Positions 35,382 to 44,684 of a DNA stretch of 64,000 bases are shown here, in pieces. How positions within the stretch are numbered: position 1 is the stretch's first letter; each line of letters begins with the position of its first letter. Source of the stretch: Candidatus Zixiibacteriota bacterium (lineage in GTDB: Bacteria; Zixibacteria; MSB-5A5; GN15; PGXB01); assembly GCA_016933695.1 (NCBI GenBank), contig JAFGAL010000008.1, positions 34,455-98,454 on the forward strand, given 5' to 3'. A program made the position numbers and the translations under genes. Under the pieces are notes generated by a model, which had not been told where the DNA came from, did no database searches, and saw only the letters and a list, made by a program, of their open reading frames with translations.

Positions 35382-36341
35382 TTAAATCTCCACACTCTTG
35401 GCGCCGCTGATCACGAAACAGGCCAGCGAAATATAAAAGCCGGAGGACAATAGACCAAGATAAGTCGAGGTGCCGTAGCTGGTGCCGATTTGCGCGATCA
35501 TGTCGACCGTATCGAACGAATACGTCCCGCCGAACAATGACAGGAAGATTCCCCCCACGTAAATGATGACAGGAATCCAACCCAGACGCAATACCGACTT
35601 CAGCTTGATCGCTTTGGTGTCCTCATCCCCCTTCGCGCCATACAGCGAGTAGAGCGTGTATACCGCCAACGCGATGCAAATCAGCATGTACACGATCATC
35701 AAAATGCCCGTCAGCATCACCGCGAAACCGGAGGAAAAGACCATCCCGCCGATCGACCCCAGGGCGCCGATCGCGCCGACGGCCGACAGTGACATGTTCT
35801 CCCGCACCACTTCTTTCTTTTTGCGATGCGAGGTAATTGATGCAAACCCGGCTTCATCCTTTTCCAAAACCGTCCGTCCGTTTGCGGTAACCGCCGCATC
35901 GGCTCCGGCATCCGCCGTCTCTTCCACCACCGCCGCCGTCAGGCTGTCGGCGGCCGACGAATCGGCCATCAGCATTTCCGCCAGAGAATCGGGAATCGCC
36001 GCGACTTCCTCGGTCGGCACCACTTCGGTCTCCACCACCGTCTCATGATAACCGGAAAACCACGGCAAAAAAAGCGATGCAATCAACACCAGTGACGTTA
36101 TCGTCAACACCACGCGCTCATACGAAGCCACCCGGGGTTCTTCGAGCGTATTGTGTTCCCGCGTGCGCACCCCTTTCCGGCGTCTCTCAATTACCCGTTT
36201 GACCCAGCTCTCCTTTTCCGAATCGGATTTAAAGAGATCGCCGATCTTGCCGGGTTTGATATCAAAGCCGAGATATCGAAACCTGTCGTCAGGATTGAAA
36301 GCCTTTTGAGAGGGCTTTCCTTTCTCTTCTTTTTCGGCCAT
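35382..36341 (-). CDS. Multi-pass membrane protein of the Ton-like operon
   Basis: 319 residues, family not recognised. The N-terminus is charged and soluble (AEKEEKGKPSQKAFNPDDRF). Four or five membrane helices follow: about 100-120 (VVLTITSLVLIASLFLPWF), two at 205-250, one at about 270 (LGWIPVIIYVGGIFLSLF) and a last one near 300 (YLGLLSSGFYISLACFVI). A linker rich in Ala, Glu and Asp lies between helix one and two. I chose ATG 36341, with AGGAG five bases upstream; a longer start at 36365 abuts the TPR stop. It sits between the TPR gene and exbB, so it may anchor the TPR protein or the motor (inference). Confidence 0.7.
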   Translation of the reverse strand: MAEKEEKGKPSQKAFNPDDRFRYLGFDIKPGKIGDLFKSDSEKESWVKRVIERRRKGVRTREHNTLEEPRVASYERVVLTITSLVLIASLFLPWFSGYHETVVETEVVPTEEVAAIPDSLAEMLMADSSAADSLTAAVVEETADAGADAAVTANGRTVLEKDEAGFASITSHRKKKEVVRENMSLSAVGAIGALGSIGGMVFSSGFAVMLTGILMIVYMLICIALAVYTLYSLYGAKGDEDTKAIKLKSVLRLGWIPVIIYVGGIFLSLFGGTYSFDTVDMIAQIGTSYGTSTYLGLLSSGFYISLACFVISGAKSVEI

Positions 36342-36365
36342 AGAATCTCCTAACAAAAAAACCAA

Positions 36366-38330
36366 CTAGTACTCATATTTTACCTGGTTGCGGCCTTCGA
36401 TGGCCTGGGCGTGGTTGGGATCGCATTTCAAAACCTTCAAATACCAGTCGTAGGCCGACTTGAAATCCGCCTTGGATTCTTCCGCCTGCTTGGCTTCGCG
36501 ATGATCCACCGCGCGGAAATGATAGGTCTGCGCAATCCACAGCATGACATCAATGTCCGCACATTCCGAACCCTCCCGGGTGCTGATACAGTCCAGAGCC
36601 TTGCGAAGATTGGTCAGGGCCTTGCCGTAATTGTTGGGACAAATACCGCCGAAGTAAGCATAGCCCAGCGCCTTATACGCTTCGCAGTTCTCCGGATCCA
36701 CCTCCAGCAGTTTTTCATACCAGGTAACGCCGTTGGCGCAGTCGGTCAGCTGGTACAAATAGGTCGATGCCAGCATGGACCGCGCCTTTATTGCCGTATT
36801 CTGATTGCTTTCTTTACTGTAAATCTCATCCCAGTAATCGACATTGATTTTCTCGAGATATTCCACCGCCAGTTCGGCCAGGTTTATGCCGGCCAGCGGA
36901 TCCGGCTCATCGTTTGCCGCCGGCGCGTCCTCGTCCTCGAGATCCAGATCCTCGTCCTCCTGCATCGCCAAACCGCCTTTTTCCTCGAGATATAGCGCGG
37001 ACGTGGCGGCATTATAATAAATATACCAGTACCGGGAGTCGAGACCGAGCGCGATACGCTTCATATAATAAATAAGCGCATTATAATAATCGCCGTTCAG
37101 CGTGTAGGACACCGCGACTCCATACAACAGGCGGGCCTGGGTCGAATCGTATTCCAGGGATTTTGTGTAATAGGCAATCGTATTGTAATTGTCCTTCAGG
37201 CTTTCATACGCCTCACCCATGCGACGGTACAATTCCTGTTCCGCGATTGCCGATACATAGTCGGGCCCCTGTTGTTTGACCCATTCGTCATGCTTTTTGT
37301 AATAGGTCAGCGCGGAATCATACTGCTCCATTCCCTGGAAGGAACGGGCATAGTAAAAATAAATATCCTTCGGTTCGACCGGGATCGACAGCACGGTGCG
37401 GAAATTCGTATTCGCTTCCTCGTACCCGCCCAGGATGAGATAGGACATACCCGATTCATAATAGGCCCGGCCGGTGGTGCTGTCGGGTTCGCCGGTGGAC
37501 AATTCGACAAACTTCTTGTAGGCGCCGATGGTCTCCATATATCTTTGCTTGGCTTCCTGCGGATCCCGGCTCGACCGCGCCGCTTTATAATAAATCCCCC
37601 CCGCCTCAAGCCAGGCGTCGGCATGCGTGGAATCCTTGTTCAGAACGATTTTCAGCTTTTCCAGCGCGCAGGTATAGTCTTTCAGTTCCAGACAGGCTTC
37701 CGCCCAGCGGAAATACACCTCCAGCGACGCCGTATCGAGACTGAGCGCGGTTTCGTATTCCGAAATCGCCAGCGGGTAAATCTTATTGGCGAAGTTGACA
37801 TCACCGAGGTGGAGATGGTATTCGGCGTTGTCCCCGTCTTCCAGAATGGCCTGACGCAGTTCCCGGTCGGCATCGTTATATTTCTCCTGCGCCAGATACA
37901 CCAGCGCCATGCCGTTGTGGAATTCGGCCTGCATGTCCTTGGCTTTTTTCAGACCGGTGCTGAAGGATTCCTCGGCCGCATCGATCTTGCCCAGCCGCAA
38001 CTGGACTTTGCCCAACAGGTACAAGCCGGGATAAAACTTGCTTTTCTTCTTAAGGGCCAACTCCAGCTGTTTTTCCGCTTCGACGAATTTCTTCTTCTCG
38101 ATCATGATCTGCGCCAGTACATAATAGTTGTACTCATAGCTGGGATCGTATTCGATTTCCTTTTCAAGAAGACTGATCGCCGCGGCGGTATCCCCCGCCG
38201 TCAACGCGTCGATTACTTCCTGTTTGATTTCCTGTGACAGAATGGTCACGGGGACCAGAATCGCCAGCATCAGAGCCGGGACAAGCCATTTCGACATCGA
38301 TATTTGACTAAAAACTCTCAATTTCACCAC
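36366..38330 (-). CDS. Exported large TPR protein heading the Ton-like operon
   Basis: About 654 residues with a signal peptide or anchor (KWLVPALMLAILVPVTILS) near residues 14-32, then a run of about twelve tetratricopeptide repeats (YEYNYYVLAQIMIEKKKFVE, AEYHLHLGDVNFANKIYPLA, CEAYKALGYAYFGG). An acidic patch (EDEDLDLEDEDAPAAND) interrupts the repeats near residue 460. TPR arrays mediate protein contacts; position before a Ton motor suggests a periplasmic scaffold. The start is unclear: GTG 38330 and a TTG at 38321 both follow AGGTGG, and ATG 38297 has no ribosome site. Not assigned to a named family. Confidence 0.82.
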   Translation of the reverse strand: MVKLRVFSQISMSKWLVPALMLAILVPVTILSQEIKQEVIDALTAGDTAAAISLLEKEIEYDPSYEYNYYVLAQIMIEKKKFVEAEKQLELALKKKSKFYPGLYLLGKVQLRLGKIDAAEESFSTGLKKAKDMQAEFHNGMALVYLAQEKYNDADRELRQAILEDGDNAEYHLHLGDVNFANKIYPLAISEYETALSLDTASLEVYFRWAEACLELKDYTCALEKLKIVLNKDSTHADAWLEAGGIYYKAARSSRDPQEAKQRYMETIGAYKKFVELSTGEPDSTTGRAYYESGMSYLILGGYEEANTNFRTVLSIPVEPKDIYFYYARSFQGMEQYDSALTYYKKHDEWVKQQGPDYVSAIAEQELYRRMGEAYESLKDNYNTIAYYTKSLEYDSTQARLLYGVAVSYTLNGDYYNALIYYMKRIALGLDSRYWYIYYNAATSALYLEEKGGLAMQEDEDLDLEDEDAPAANDEPDPLAGINLAELAVEYLEKINVDYWDEIYSKESNQNTAIKARSMLASTYLYQLTDCANGVTWYEKLLEVDPENCEAYKALGYAYFGGICPNNYGKALTNLRKALDCISTREGSECADIDVMLWIAQTYHFRAVDHREAKQAEESKADFKSAYDWYLKVLKCDPNHAQAIEGRNQVKYEY

Positions 38331-38403
38331 CTCATTCTACCTCAAAAAATAATTTACTATAATAGGGTATATGCCATATTTGTCAAGCGATTTTGTGCCT
38401 TCC

Positions 38404-38616
38404 TCATTGACGTAAGTCGGTTTCACTTTTCGCCGAACCGTAGTGGCGAACGAAAAATCGCACCCGCCAGAGGAAATAAACCAGGATGAGGACACCGATG
38501 AGCACCCGCGCCAGCGGGGAGATCGGCAGAGGCAGAAAGACCACAACGTAAATGCCGGCCACCAGAACCAATATGGCCGTCAACATATTAATAATCTTTT
38601 GCGGACGTGCGGACAT
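38404..38616 (-). CDS. Small two-helix membrane protein
   Basis: 70 residues, family not recognised. Two hydrophobic helices, about 8-28 (INMLTAILVLVAGIYVVVFL) and 34-54 (LARVLIGVLILVYFLWRVRF), are joined by a short PLPIS turn, followed by a basic tail. ATG 38616 follows GGAAGG at four bases, supporting translation. It lies upstream of, and on the same strand as, the TPR-Ton operon, 73 bp from it. Confidence 0.65.
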   Translation of the reverse strand: MSARPQKIINMLTAILVLVAGIYVVVFLPLPISPLARVLIGVLILVYFLWRVRFFVRHYGSAKSETDLRQ

Positions 38617-38895
38617 CTTGCCTTCCTTTCCTCTTGGCGTGTCTACTACTTTTACACGCGAAATTGACCATTCTTCCCTGCATACAGGTCAATCCCACTC
38701 AATGAATAACAATTACCGTGCCACAATCAGTCTCTGTTAACCCATATTTACTCATTGCGGGCAAACAACTTACGGGGCCGATTCAAGTCCCGTGGCACTC
38801 CCGATCCAACCAATCGCAATTTCTGCGCCGGCCATTTTTGATTCATTCGCGACACCCCTCTCCAAGTTATTTTCCGACTTCACCTTACGGAACCG

Positions 38896-40083
38896 CTACC
38901 GATAAACCGTGCGGGGAAGCCATCTTGCGATAATTCGTATCTTCTCACTATTATTTGTATCAAGTTCCAGCTCGCCATTGTAATACACCGGTCGACCGTG
39001 AATATCCCGTGCCGGATAAAAATGCAGGCGCCGAAGCGTGTTGCGAAGATCGCTGTACACCACGCCCGGCAAGGCCGAAGCGGGACGAACATAATCGACC
39101 TGCCCAAGAGTGTCGATGCCGATACGCACGCTCATGGCATTGTTGGCCGGAAGAATATGATCGCTGTTGAGCATCCCGTCGGGAAGGTTGATCGGAACCG
39201 GCGGCAGTGGTATCGAATCCAGATACAGGCTGATCTGCAGACGGTAGTTTTCGAACAGCAGTGATGATGGATCGGCCGGCGGCCAGATCGCGGTGGGATA
39301 GTGCAACTCCGAAAAAAGCCGCACGACCAGGTAACACCGCGACGCCATCACCTGCCCCTGACGAATCGCCGGGGAATACTCGGCGTACTGCAAAACCGTC
39401 CCGAGCATATCCGCCAGCGCCCGGCTGCCGGTTGCCAGCATCTCGTAATCGGTTACTCCTCCCGATGAGTCGATATCCAGTTGAAACACGACGTAATGAT
39501 ACCCCCCCGACTCACCCATCTTATCGCAACGGCAGAAATACGACGGGAAACGAACGATCCCGGGCGGGGTGATATTATTCCGCACCAGCGCATCATGGAC
39601 CAAATCACCGGTTTTCTCACCGGTTTCGCCGTTAACGGGAAAAACCAGGTTCAGATCGGGATGCCCGGCCTTACTGCCGAAAACCGCCAGCGACGGCAGA
39701 ACAAACGAAATCGGCTTCCCGTCGATTCGCGCCGGATTGAAATCAAGGCAGGACAGCGACGACACCAGGGCGCGAACATGATCGCCGCCCCGCACCGTGT
39801 CATATGTCAGGGAGTCGACACACCCCGCAGTGTTAAGATGAAAATACACTTCGACGCTTTTGGGATGACGGACATAGTAAATGGTATCGCCGGTCAACAG
39901 ACAGTGATGCAGCGAATCATTCAAGGTCGGGAACGTGACTCCCAGGACCGTGAAATCATCGCCGTCTGCCGTTCCGACACATAGTGTCAGGACGAAAAGG
40001 AGATGCCAGATACTATGCCGCACGGCGAAAATATACTTCTTGCGATCGCCCCTGTCAATCATCGCATAATTAAACCGTTTCAT
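38896..40083 (-). CDS. Exported protein with three TonB-C-like repeats
   Basis: 395 residues. A hydrophobic segment near residues 27-43 (HLLFVLTLCVGTADG) is a signal peptide or anchor. Three segments copy the TonB C-terminal pattern of a strand, G-x-V, a helix and F-x-PA..G.P: YFHLNTAGCVDSLTYDTV with LDFNPARIDGKPIS; FQLDIDSSGGVTDYEM with AEYSPAIRQGQV; IGIDTLGQVDYVRPAS with LHFYPARDIHGRPVY. None is preceded by a Pro-rich linker. Its ATG overlaps the flippase stop by four bases (ATGA), so the two are coupled. A role as periplasmic binding partner is inferred; no close family is known to me. Confidence 0.6.
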   Translation of the reverse strand: MKRFNYAMIDRGDRKKYIFAVRHSIWHLLFVLTLCVGTADGDDFTVLGVTFPTLNDSLHHCLLTGDTIYYVRHPKSVEVYFHLNTAGCVDSLTYDTVRGGDHVRALVSSLSCLDFNPARIDGKPISFVLPSLAVFGSKAGHPDLNLVFPVNGETGEKTGDLVHDALVRNNITPPGIVRFPSYFCRCDKMGESGGYHYVVFQLDIDSSGGVTDYEMLATGSRALADMLGTVLQYAEYSPAIRQGQVMASRCYLVVRLFSELHYPTAIWPPADPSSLLFENYRLQISLYLDSIPLPPVPINLPDGMLNSDHILPANNAMSVRIGIDTLGQVDYVRPASALPGVVYSDLRNTLRRLHFYPARDIHGRPVYYNGELELDTNNSEKIRIIARWLPRTVYR

Positions 40084-41693
40084 GACAGGATAGTTCCTTG
40101 ATTATCACGGTTGTCGCCGTTCTTTTTAACCGACACCCCGGACAGGATGACCCGCCAATCGTCCCGGCCGATCAGCCAAAACGCTCCAATCGCCAATCCC
40201 AGGACGACCACACCTATTTCAGCCGCCAAAATCAGCCAGTCCGACGGGGTGCATATCATCCGCATCGCATATGACAATGACAACGAAAGGCCAAGCGCCG
40301 TTGCCGACGCCTTCAACGCGGCCGCATAAAAGCCCGCCAGTCTTATTCCCAATAACCGTTTGATGATTCGCGGCATGACCACCGCATACAGAAAACACTG
40401 CGGGATCAGCGTCCCCACCGCCACTCCGTAGATGCCGTAATACCGCATCAGGACCAGACTCAATCCGACATTCGCCACGCCTTCAATGACAATGATATAC
40501 AGAATGTGCTTGTGTCGCTCGATGCCGTACAGCACCGAATTGGCAACCGCCTGCGGTAAGAACACCGCCGCCGGAACGACCAGCAGTCGCAAAACGGTTG
40601 CGGTCTGTTCATATCCGGCACCGAGCCATAAGAAAATAAACCGATCCGCGAATACCAGTGTCCCGCCGGCGACCGCAAACGTCAGGTAGTACAGATACTG
40701 CGTACCCTTGGTATAAATCAGGGTGATTTTGTCGGCCATGTGCAGGCTGTCATAATGGCTGATAACCGGGCGAAGCGGAAACGATACCGCCAGCACCAGA
40801 TTACGCAAATGCATGATGATGCTTCCGGCGATGGCATATTTGGTCACCGCCGTGGTATCAAAGAAATACCCGATAATGACATTGTCGGTGTTGGCAATCA
40901 ACAGCCAGGCCACCGAAATGAAAAACCCGGTCAGACTGTAATTGAAGATCAGCCGCAGGGTGTCCCGCCGGATAAATCGCTTACCCATCGCCAGATCGGG
41001 ATGCAGTTTTTTCAGCAGTATCGCCGCAACGGACTGCCGCAACAAACTGAACAGCAGAAATGACCAGGCCATTGCGACAATGCCGTAACCGGTGTACAGC
41101 AAATACACGATGGTCGCGGTGCGCAGAACATCTTCCGCGATATGCAGGCCATTGATGATATCATACCGATGAAACGCCTGAAGTGAATCCCCCCAGCTGA
41201 GCATGATGAAATTCACGGCGACGTTCAGCCCGACAATCAACAGCACCATCCGTCCCTGTTCCAGTAACGCCTCTGGAATGGCGAACACGTCCAGCACGAA
41301 AAACGACAGGATAACCGCCATCGCGATTGTCGCCAGCCCGATCAATGCGTACACCGCAAAGCTGGTGTTCAATATGGCGTTGATTTTCTCATAGTCCTTT
41401 ACCGCCAGAAACTTGGACACAAAACGAATCAGCGCCTGTTTGAGTCCCAGATCGAAAATGGTCAGGTAATTGATCAGCGAAAACACCAGCATCCAGACCC
41501 CGTACTGCTCGTCGCCCAGGGTGTGAATGATAAAGGGATTGACCAGGAAAATCAGGACAACCCGAACGCCCAGCGCACTCCAGCTGGTGAACACGTTTTT
41601 GCTGAACTGACGGATAATACTCGGCATAGGGTGGTAATATACACATATCCATGCCGATCCGTCATGTTGTTTTTTGACCGAAGAGATTGCCAT
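40080..41693 (-). CDS. Oligosaccharide flippase (MOP superfamily, Wzx/RfbX-like)
   Basis: 537 residues with about 12 to 14 membrane helices (NPFIIHTLGDEQYGVWMLVF and SLINYLTIFDLGLKQALIRF are typical of the first pair). Members move lipid-linked sugars across the inner membrane. No glycosyltransferase gene is nearby, so the glycan is unknown. ATG 41693 gives the longest form; ATG 41627 (MPSIIRQFSKNVF) is the more family-like start, though neither has a clear ribosome site. Downstream overlap with the TonB-C-like gene suggests a joint role in envelope building (inference). Confidence 0.88.
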   Translation of the reverse strand: MAISSVKKQHDGSAWICVYYHPMPSIIRQFSKNVFTSWSALGVRVVLIFLVNPFIIHTLGDEQYGVWMLVFSLINYLTIFDLGLKQALIRFVSKFLAVKDYEKINAILNTSFAVYALIGLATIAMAVILSFFVLDVFAIPEALLEQGRMVLLIVGLNVAVNFIMLSWGDSLQAFHRYDIINGLHIAEDVLRTATIVYLLYTGYGIVAMAWSFLLFSLLRQSVAAILLKKLHPDLAMGKRFIRRDTLRLIFNYSLTGFFISVAWLLIANTDNVIIGYFFDTTAVTKYAIAGSIIMHLRNLVLAVSFPLRPVISHYDSLHMADKITLIYTKGTQYLYYLTFAVAGGTLVFADRFIFLWLGAGYEQTATVLRLLVVPAAVFLPQAVANSVLYGIERHKHILYIIVIEGVANVGLSLVLMRYYGIYGVAVGTLIPQCFLYAVVMPRIIKRLLGIRLAGFYAAALKASATALGLSLSLSYAMRMICTPSDWLILAAEIGVVVLGLAIGAFWLIGRDDWRVILSGVSVKKNGDNRDNQGTILS

Positions 41694-41719
41694 CGTGCGC
41701 GTCTAATGGCAGTTTTATC

Positions 41720-41748
41720 TTGAAAAACGGTTCCGCAATCCGTTAGAT
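41720..41748 (+). promoter_or_regulatory. Possible promoter of the S9 peptidase gene
   Basis: TTGAAA at 41720-41725, 17-bp spacer, TTAGAT at 41743-41748, in the gap between divergent genes. The -10 box is weak. Confidence 0.4.
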
Positions 41749-41776
41749 ATGTTTAAACCGATACCCGGGAGTAAAT

Positions 41777-43789
41777 ATGCCAGCCAAAACAAAAAACAAA
41801 AAGCGTCTGCTCGACGCCGCTGATATCTGTCGCATCAAGACCATGACCGCCTGTGTCATGTCGCCGGACGAAAACCGGATCGCCTACACCGTCGAGACGA
41901 TCTCCGATGATAAGCAGAAATATTATTCGCACCTGTACGTGTACGATCTCAAGGCGCGCCAATCGAAACGATACACCTTTGGCGAAATCCACGACAGCGC
42001 GCCGGTCTGGTCGCCCGATGGAAAACAACTGGCCTTCACCTCCACCCGCGATAAAAAATCCGGCATATACCTGATGCCGGTCGAGGGCGGCGCGGAAAGA
42101 AGACTGCTGGAGTTGGACGGCGCGGTTTCCGGGTTGCACTGGACACCCGACGGCAAATCGCTGGTGTACATGTTTCGTTATAATGATTCCCACCGGGAAA
42201 CCGACGAAAAGAAAAAAAGCGAACCGCCGCTGTTTCGGCATATCAACCGGCTGTTTTATCGCTGGGACGGGGCCGGATGGAATCCCAAAGATCATTTTCA
42301 CATTTACCGCCTGGACATCGACCGCGACAAGCCGGTGCAACTGACCAAAGGCAATTATGACGATCTGATGCCATCGGTGTCACCCGACGGCAAGTGGGTG
42401 GTGTACATGTCCAACCATTCCCGCAATCCCGATCTGGATTCGCTGTTCGAGGACTTGTTTATTGTCTCAGTTAACGGCGGTCAACCGCGACGGGTTCCGA
42501 CCCCGGCGGGCCCCAAAATGATACCGACCTTCTCGCCGAACGGCAAAAAGATCGCCTATCTCGGACATGATAAACCCGCCAGCGACTGGGGATCGACCAA
42601 TTTCCACGTCTGGACGGTTGGAGTCGACGGGCGTCCGAAAGCAATCGACCTGATCAAGAAATTCGACCGGCCCGCCTTCGATATGACCGCCGGTGATCTT
42701 TGTGAGGGACATCAATCGGCGCCGCTGTACTGGTCGCCCGACGGCAAACGTGTCTATTTCACCGCCTCCGACACCGGATCAACCCACCTGTTTTATGTCT
42801 CATCCATGGGTGGATTGCCCACCCGTGTCACACACCGGCCATGCCATGTCAAAGGGTACACTATGGCGGGACGGATGCGGAATCTGGCAACGATCACATC
42901 CGATTTGAAAAATCCGGGCGATTTGTTCATTCTGCCACCGCAATTCAAGGGCGATGCCAAAGCCGAACAACTCACCGATATCAACCGGGAGCTGTTCGCG
43001 CAAATCGATATGCCGACGACCAAAGAAGTCTGGTTCAAGGCGCATGATGGATTCGAACTGCAGGGCTGGCTGGTAACACCACCCCGTTTCAATCGCAACC
43101 GTCGCTACCCGGCCATTCTGGAAATCCACGGCGGCCCGCGGGTGCAGTACGGGTTTACGTTTTTCCATGAAATGAATTATCTCGCGTCGAAAGGGTATGT
43201 CGTGTTCTACACCAATCCCCGCGGCGGTTCGGGACGTGGCGAGAGTTTCGCCGCCGCCATTTCGGGAGGCTGGGGAGAGATCGACTATTACGACTGCATG
43301 TCGGCGACCGACTATCTCGAAAAACGTCCGTTTGTCAACGGCAAACGGCTGGCGGTCACCGGCGGCTCCTACGGCGGCTATATGACCAACTGGATTGTCG
43401 GACATACCAACCGCTTCCGCGCCGCGGTCACGCAACGTTCGGTGGTCAACTTGGAATCGTTTTTGGGATCATCGGATATCGGCTATATGCTCTATCGGGA
43501 ATTCGACGGACATCCCTGGCAAAATCCCGAGACATATCATAAATGCTCTCCGCTTACCTATGCGAAGAACATCAAGACGCCGTTGTTGATCATCCATTCG
43601 GAGCAGGATCTCCGATGCGGAATCGAGCAGGCCCAGCAGTTGTTTACCACACTGAAACTGATGCGTAAAACCGTCGAAATGGTGGTTTTCCCCGGCGAGC
43701 CGCATGGCTTGTCGCGTCATGGCCGTCCGGATCGGCGGGTGGCACGGCTGGAGTGGATTGTCAAGTGGTTTGACCGGTATGTAAAATAG
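41777..43789 (+). CDS. S9-family prolyl oligopeptidase/acylaminoacyl peptidase
   Basis: 670 residues without a signal peptide, so probably cytoplasmic. An N-terminal beta-propeller with PD40 repeats (VWSPDGKQLAF, HWTPDGKSLVYM, SVSPDGKWVVYMS) gates an alpha/beta hydrolase: nucleophile Ser in GGSYGGY near 532, Asp in SEQDLRCG near 609 and His in GEPHGLS near 642 complete the triad. The propeller restricts substrates to short peptides. Start ATG 41777 follows CGGGAG. Likely role: removal of dipeptides or blocked residues from peptides. It stands alone, divergent from the flippase gene. Confidence 0.93.
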   Translation: MPAKTKNKKRLLDAADICRIKTMTACVMSPDENRIAYTVETISDDKQKYYSHLYVYDLKARQSKRYTFGEIHDSAPVWSPDGKQLAFTSTRDKKSGIYLMPVEGGAERRLLELDGAVSGLHWTPDGKSLVYMFRYNDSHRETDEKKKSEPPLFRHINRLFYRWDGAGWNPKDHFHIYRLDIDRDKPVQLTKGNYDDLMPSVSPDGKWVVYMSNHSRNPDLDSLFEDLFIVSVNGGQPRRVPTPAGPKMIPTFSPNGKKIAYLGHDKPASDWGSTNFHVWTVGVDGRPKAIDLIKKFDRPAFDMTAGDLCEGHQSAPLYWSPDGKRVYFTASDTGSTHLFYVSSMGGLPTRVTHRPCHVKGYTMAGRMRNLATITSDLKNPGDLFILPPQFKGDAKAEQLTDINRELFAQIDMPTTKEVWFKAHDGFELQGWLVTPPRFNRNRRYPAILEIHGGPRVQYGFTFFHEMNYLASKGYVVFYTNPRGGSGRGESFAAAISGGWGEIDYYDCMSATDYLEKRPFVNGKRLAVTGGSYGGYMTNWIVGHTNRFRAAVTQRSVVNLESFLGSSDIGYMLYREFDGHPWQNPETYHKCSPLTYAKNIKTPLLIIHSEQDLRCGIEQAQQLFTTLKLMRKTVEMVVFPGEPHGLSRHGRPDRRVARLEWIVKWFDRYVK

Positions 43790-43797
43790 CAAACGGT

Positions 43798-44187
43798 CTA
43801 AAAACCGTTTTCGCGGAGAATGCGTTCGCCTTCCTGCATGGTTTTGGCGATACGGCTGATTTTTGCGGTAGCCCCGTGTTCGAACATGCGTTTGAGTTGG
43901 TTGAGCGTAATCGGGTTTTCGATAACATTCACGGACAAAACCATCCCGTTTTCCCGGCACCAGCGCAAATGATCGCCGACAATCTCAACCACTTCGGGAT
44001 ACGACGTTTTCCAGTTGCCCAGATTGATCAGTTTGGCCCATTTTCCCGCAATCAGCGGCTGGGCGGTTTTCACAAACTCCTGATGATACTCCTCGGCGGT
44101 TTCCTTTTTCCAGATTCCATAGATCTTCTCGACAATCAACCGTCTATCGACATCCGCTTCAATTGTGAAATTCAGACTTAAAGACAT
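43798..44187 (-). CDS. Small SpoIIAA/STAS-like protein
   Basis: 129 residues from ATG 44187, chosen because GGAG lies five bases upstream (an in-frame ATG 30 bp earlier has none). Pattern: two strands (LNFTIEADVDRRLIVEKIYG), a helix with KKETAEEYHQEFVK, a strand WAKLINLGNW, a helix and a last strand MVLSVNVI, like the SpoIIAA-like fold found in many small bacterial proteins of unknown function. It ends 9 bp from the S9 peptidase stop, convergent with it. Two similar-sized proteins at 62-63 kb may share the fold. Function unknown. Confidence 0.6.
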   Translation of the reverse strand: MSLSLNFTIEADVDRRLIVEKIYGIWKKETAEEYHQEFVKTAQPLIAGKWAKLINLGNWKTSYPEVVEIVGDHLRWCRENGMVLSVNVIENPITLNQLKRMFEHGATAKISRIAKTMQEGERILRENGF

Positions 44188-44314
44188 GGTTACTCCGTTC
44201 ACCAACGGTTCATTCATAACTCATTAATATTGAAGTCATTTGCGGCGGTAATACAATATCAAATGTTTTGATTTAAATGTCAACCCTTTTCGGAGATCAT
44301 TTCAGAGTAGATCC

Positions 44315-44359
44315 CTATAGGGCAATCTTCGTAGGGCAGATCCTCGTAGGGCAGGATCC
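44315..44359. repeat. Three imperfect 15-bp tandem units
   Basis: CTATAGGGCAATCTT, CGTAGGGCAGATCCT and CGTAGGGCAGGATCC follow head to tail. An inverted piece, CCGCCCTAC, lies just after. This opens the repeat island of 44.2-45.7 kb. Confidence 0.7.
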
Positions 44360-44392
44360 AAGTCCGCCCTACACCTAAACACGCCCTTGCGT

Positions 44393-44484
44393 GTGATTTA
44401 AAACAGGTGCCCCGCCACTTGCGGCTTGTTGAAAATGCCAATTGCGAGGAGTTCGAGATGTATTAAGAACGACGAAGCAATCTC
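44393..44484. repeat. 92-bp dispersed repeat, copy A
   Basis: The first 45 bp (44393-44437) are identical to 45107-45151 and the rest nearly so, including GCGAGGAGTTCGAGATGTAT and CAATCTC. Between the two copies lie 622 bp. Non-coding. Confidence 0.9.
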
Positions 44485-44515
44485 ATATGTTCACTATTGC
44501 ACAATACAAACATCT

Positions 44516-44543
44516 GAGATTGCTTCGAGGTGCTCGCAATGAC
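44516..44543. repeat. Inverted arm of the ATTGC-GAGG repeat
   Basis: GAGATTGCTTCGAGG and CTCGCAATGAC are the reverse-complement partner of the ATTGCGAGG...GCAATCTC part of copy A, 32 bp further on, so the two can pair into a long hairpin. Palindromes of this kind occur as dispersed repeats in many bacteria. Confidence 0.65.
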
Positions 44544-44629
44544 AGATGAATGTCGAGGCCTTTCGAGATTCCGATGTACTTCACTTATCTTTAAATATCC
44601 TCCTCTAAAAGCCACTCTCTCCTCCATGA

Positions 44630-44653
44630 TCGGCGGGTCCTCAGACCCGCCGC
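44630..44653. repeat. GGCGGGTC hairpin, copy A
   Basis: GGCGGGTC-CTCA-GACCCGCC, an 8-bp stem with a four-base loop. The 24-bp stretch is identical at 45023-45046. Confidence 0.85.
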
Positions 44654-44684
44654 CCCGGACCTAATCCGGCCTTACGGTTGCCTG

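Noticed and set aside
38755..38815. tRNA-like piece with GATTCAAGTCCCG resembling a T-arm
   Set aside because: The stem does not pair over five bases, and no acceptor or anticodon arm fits.
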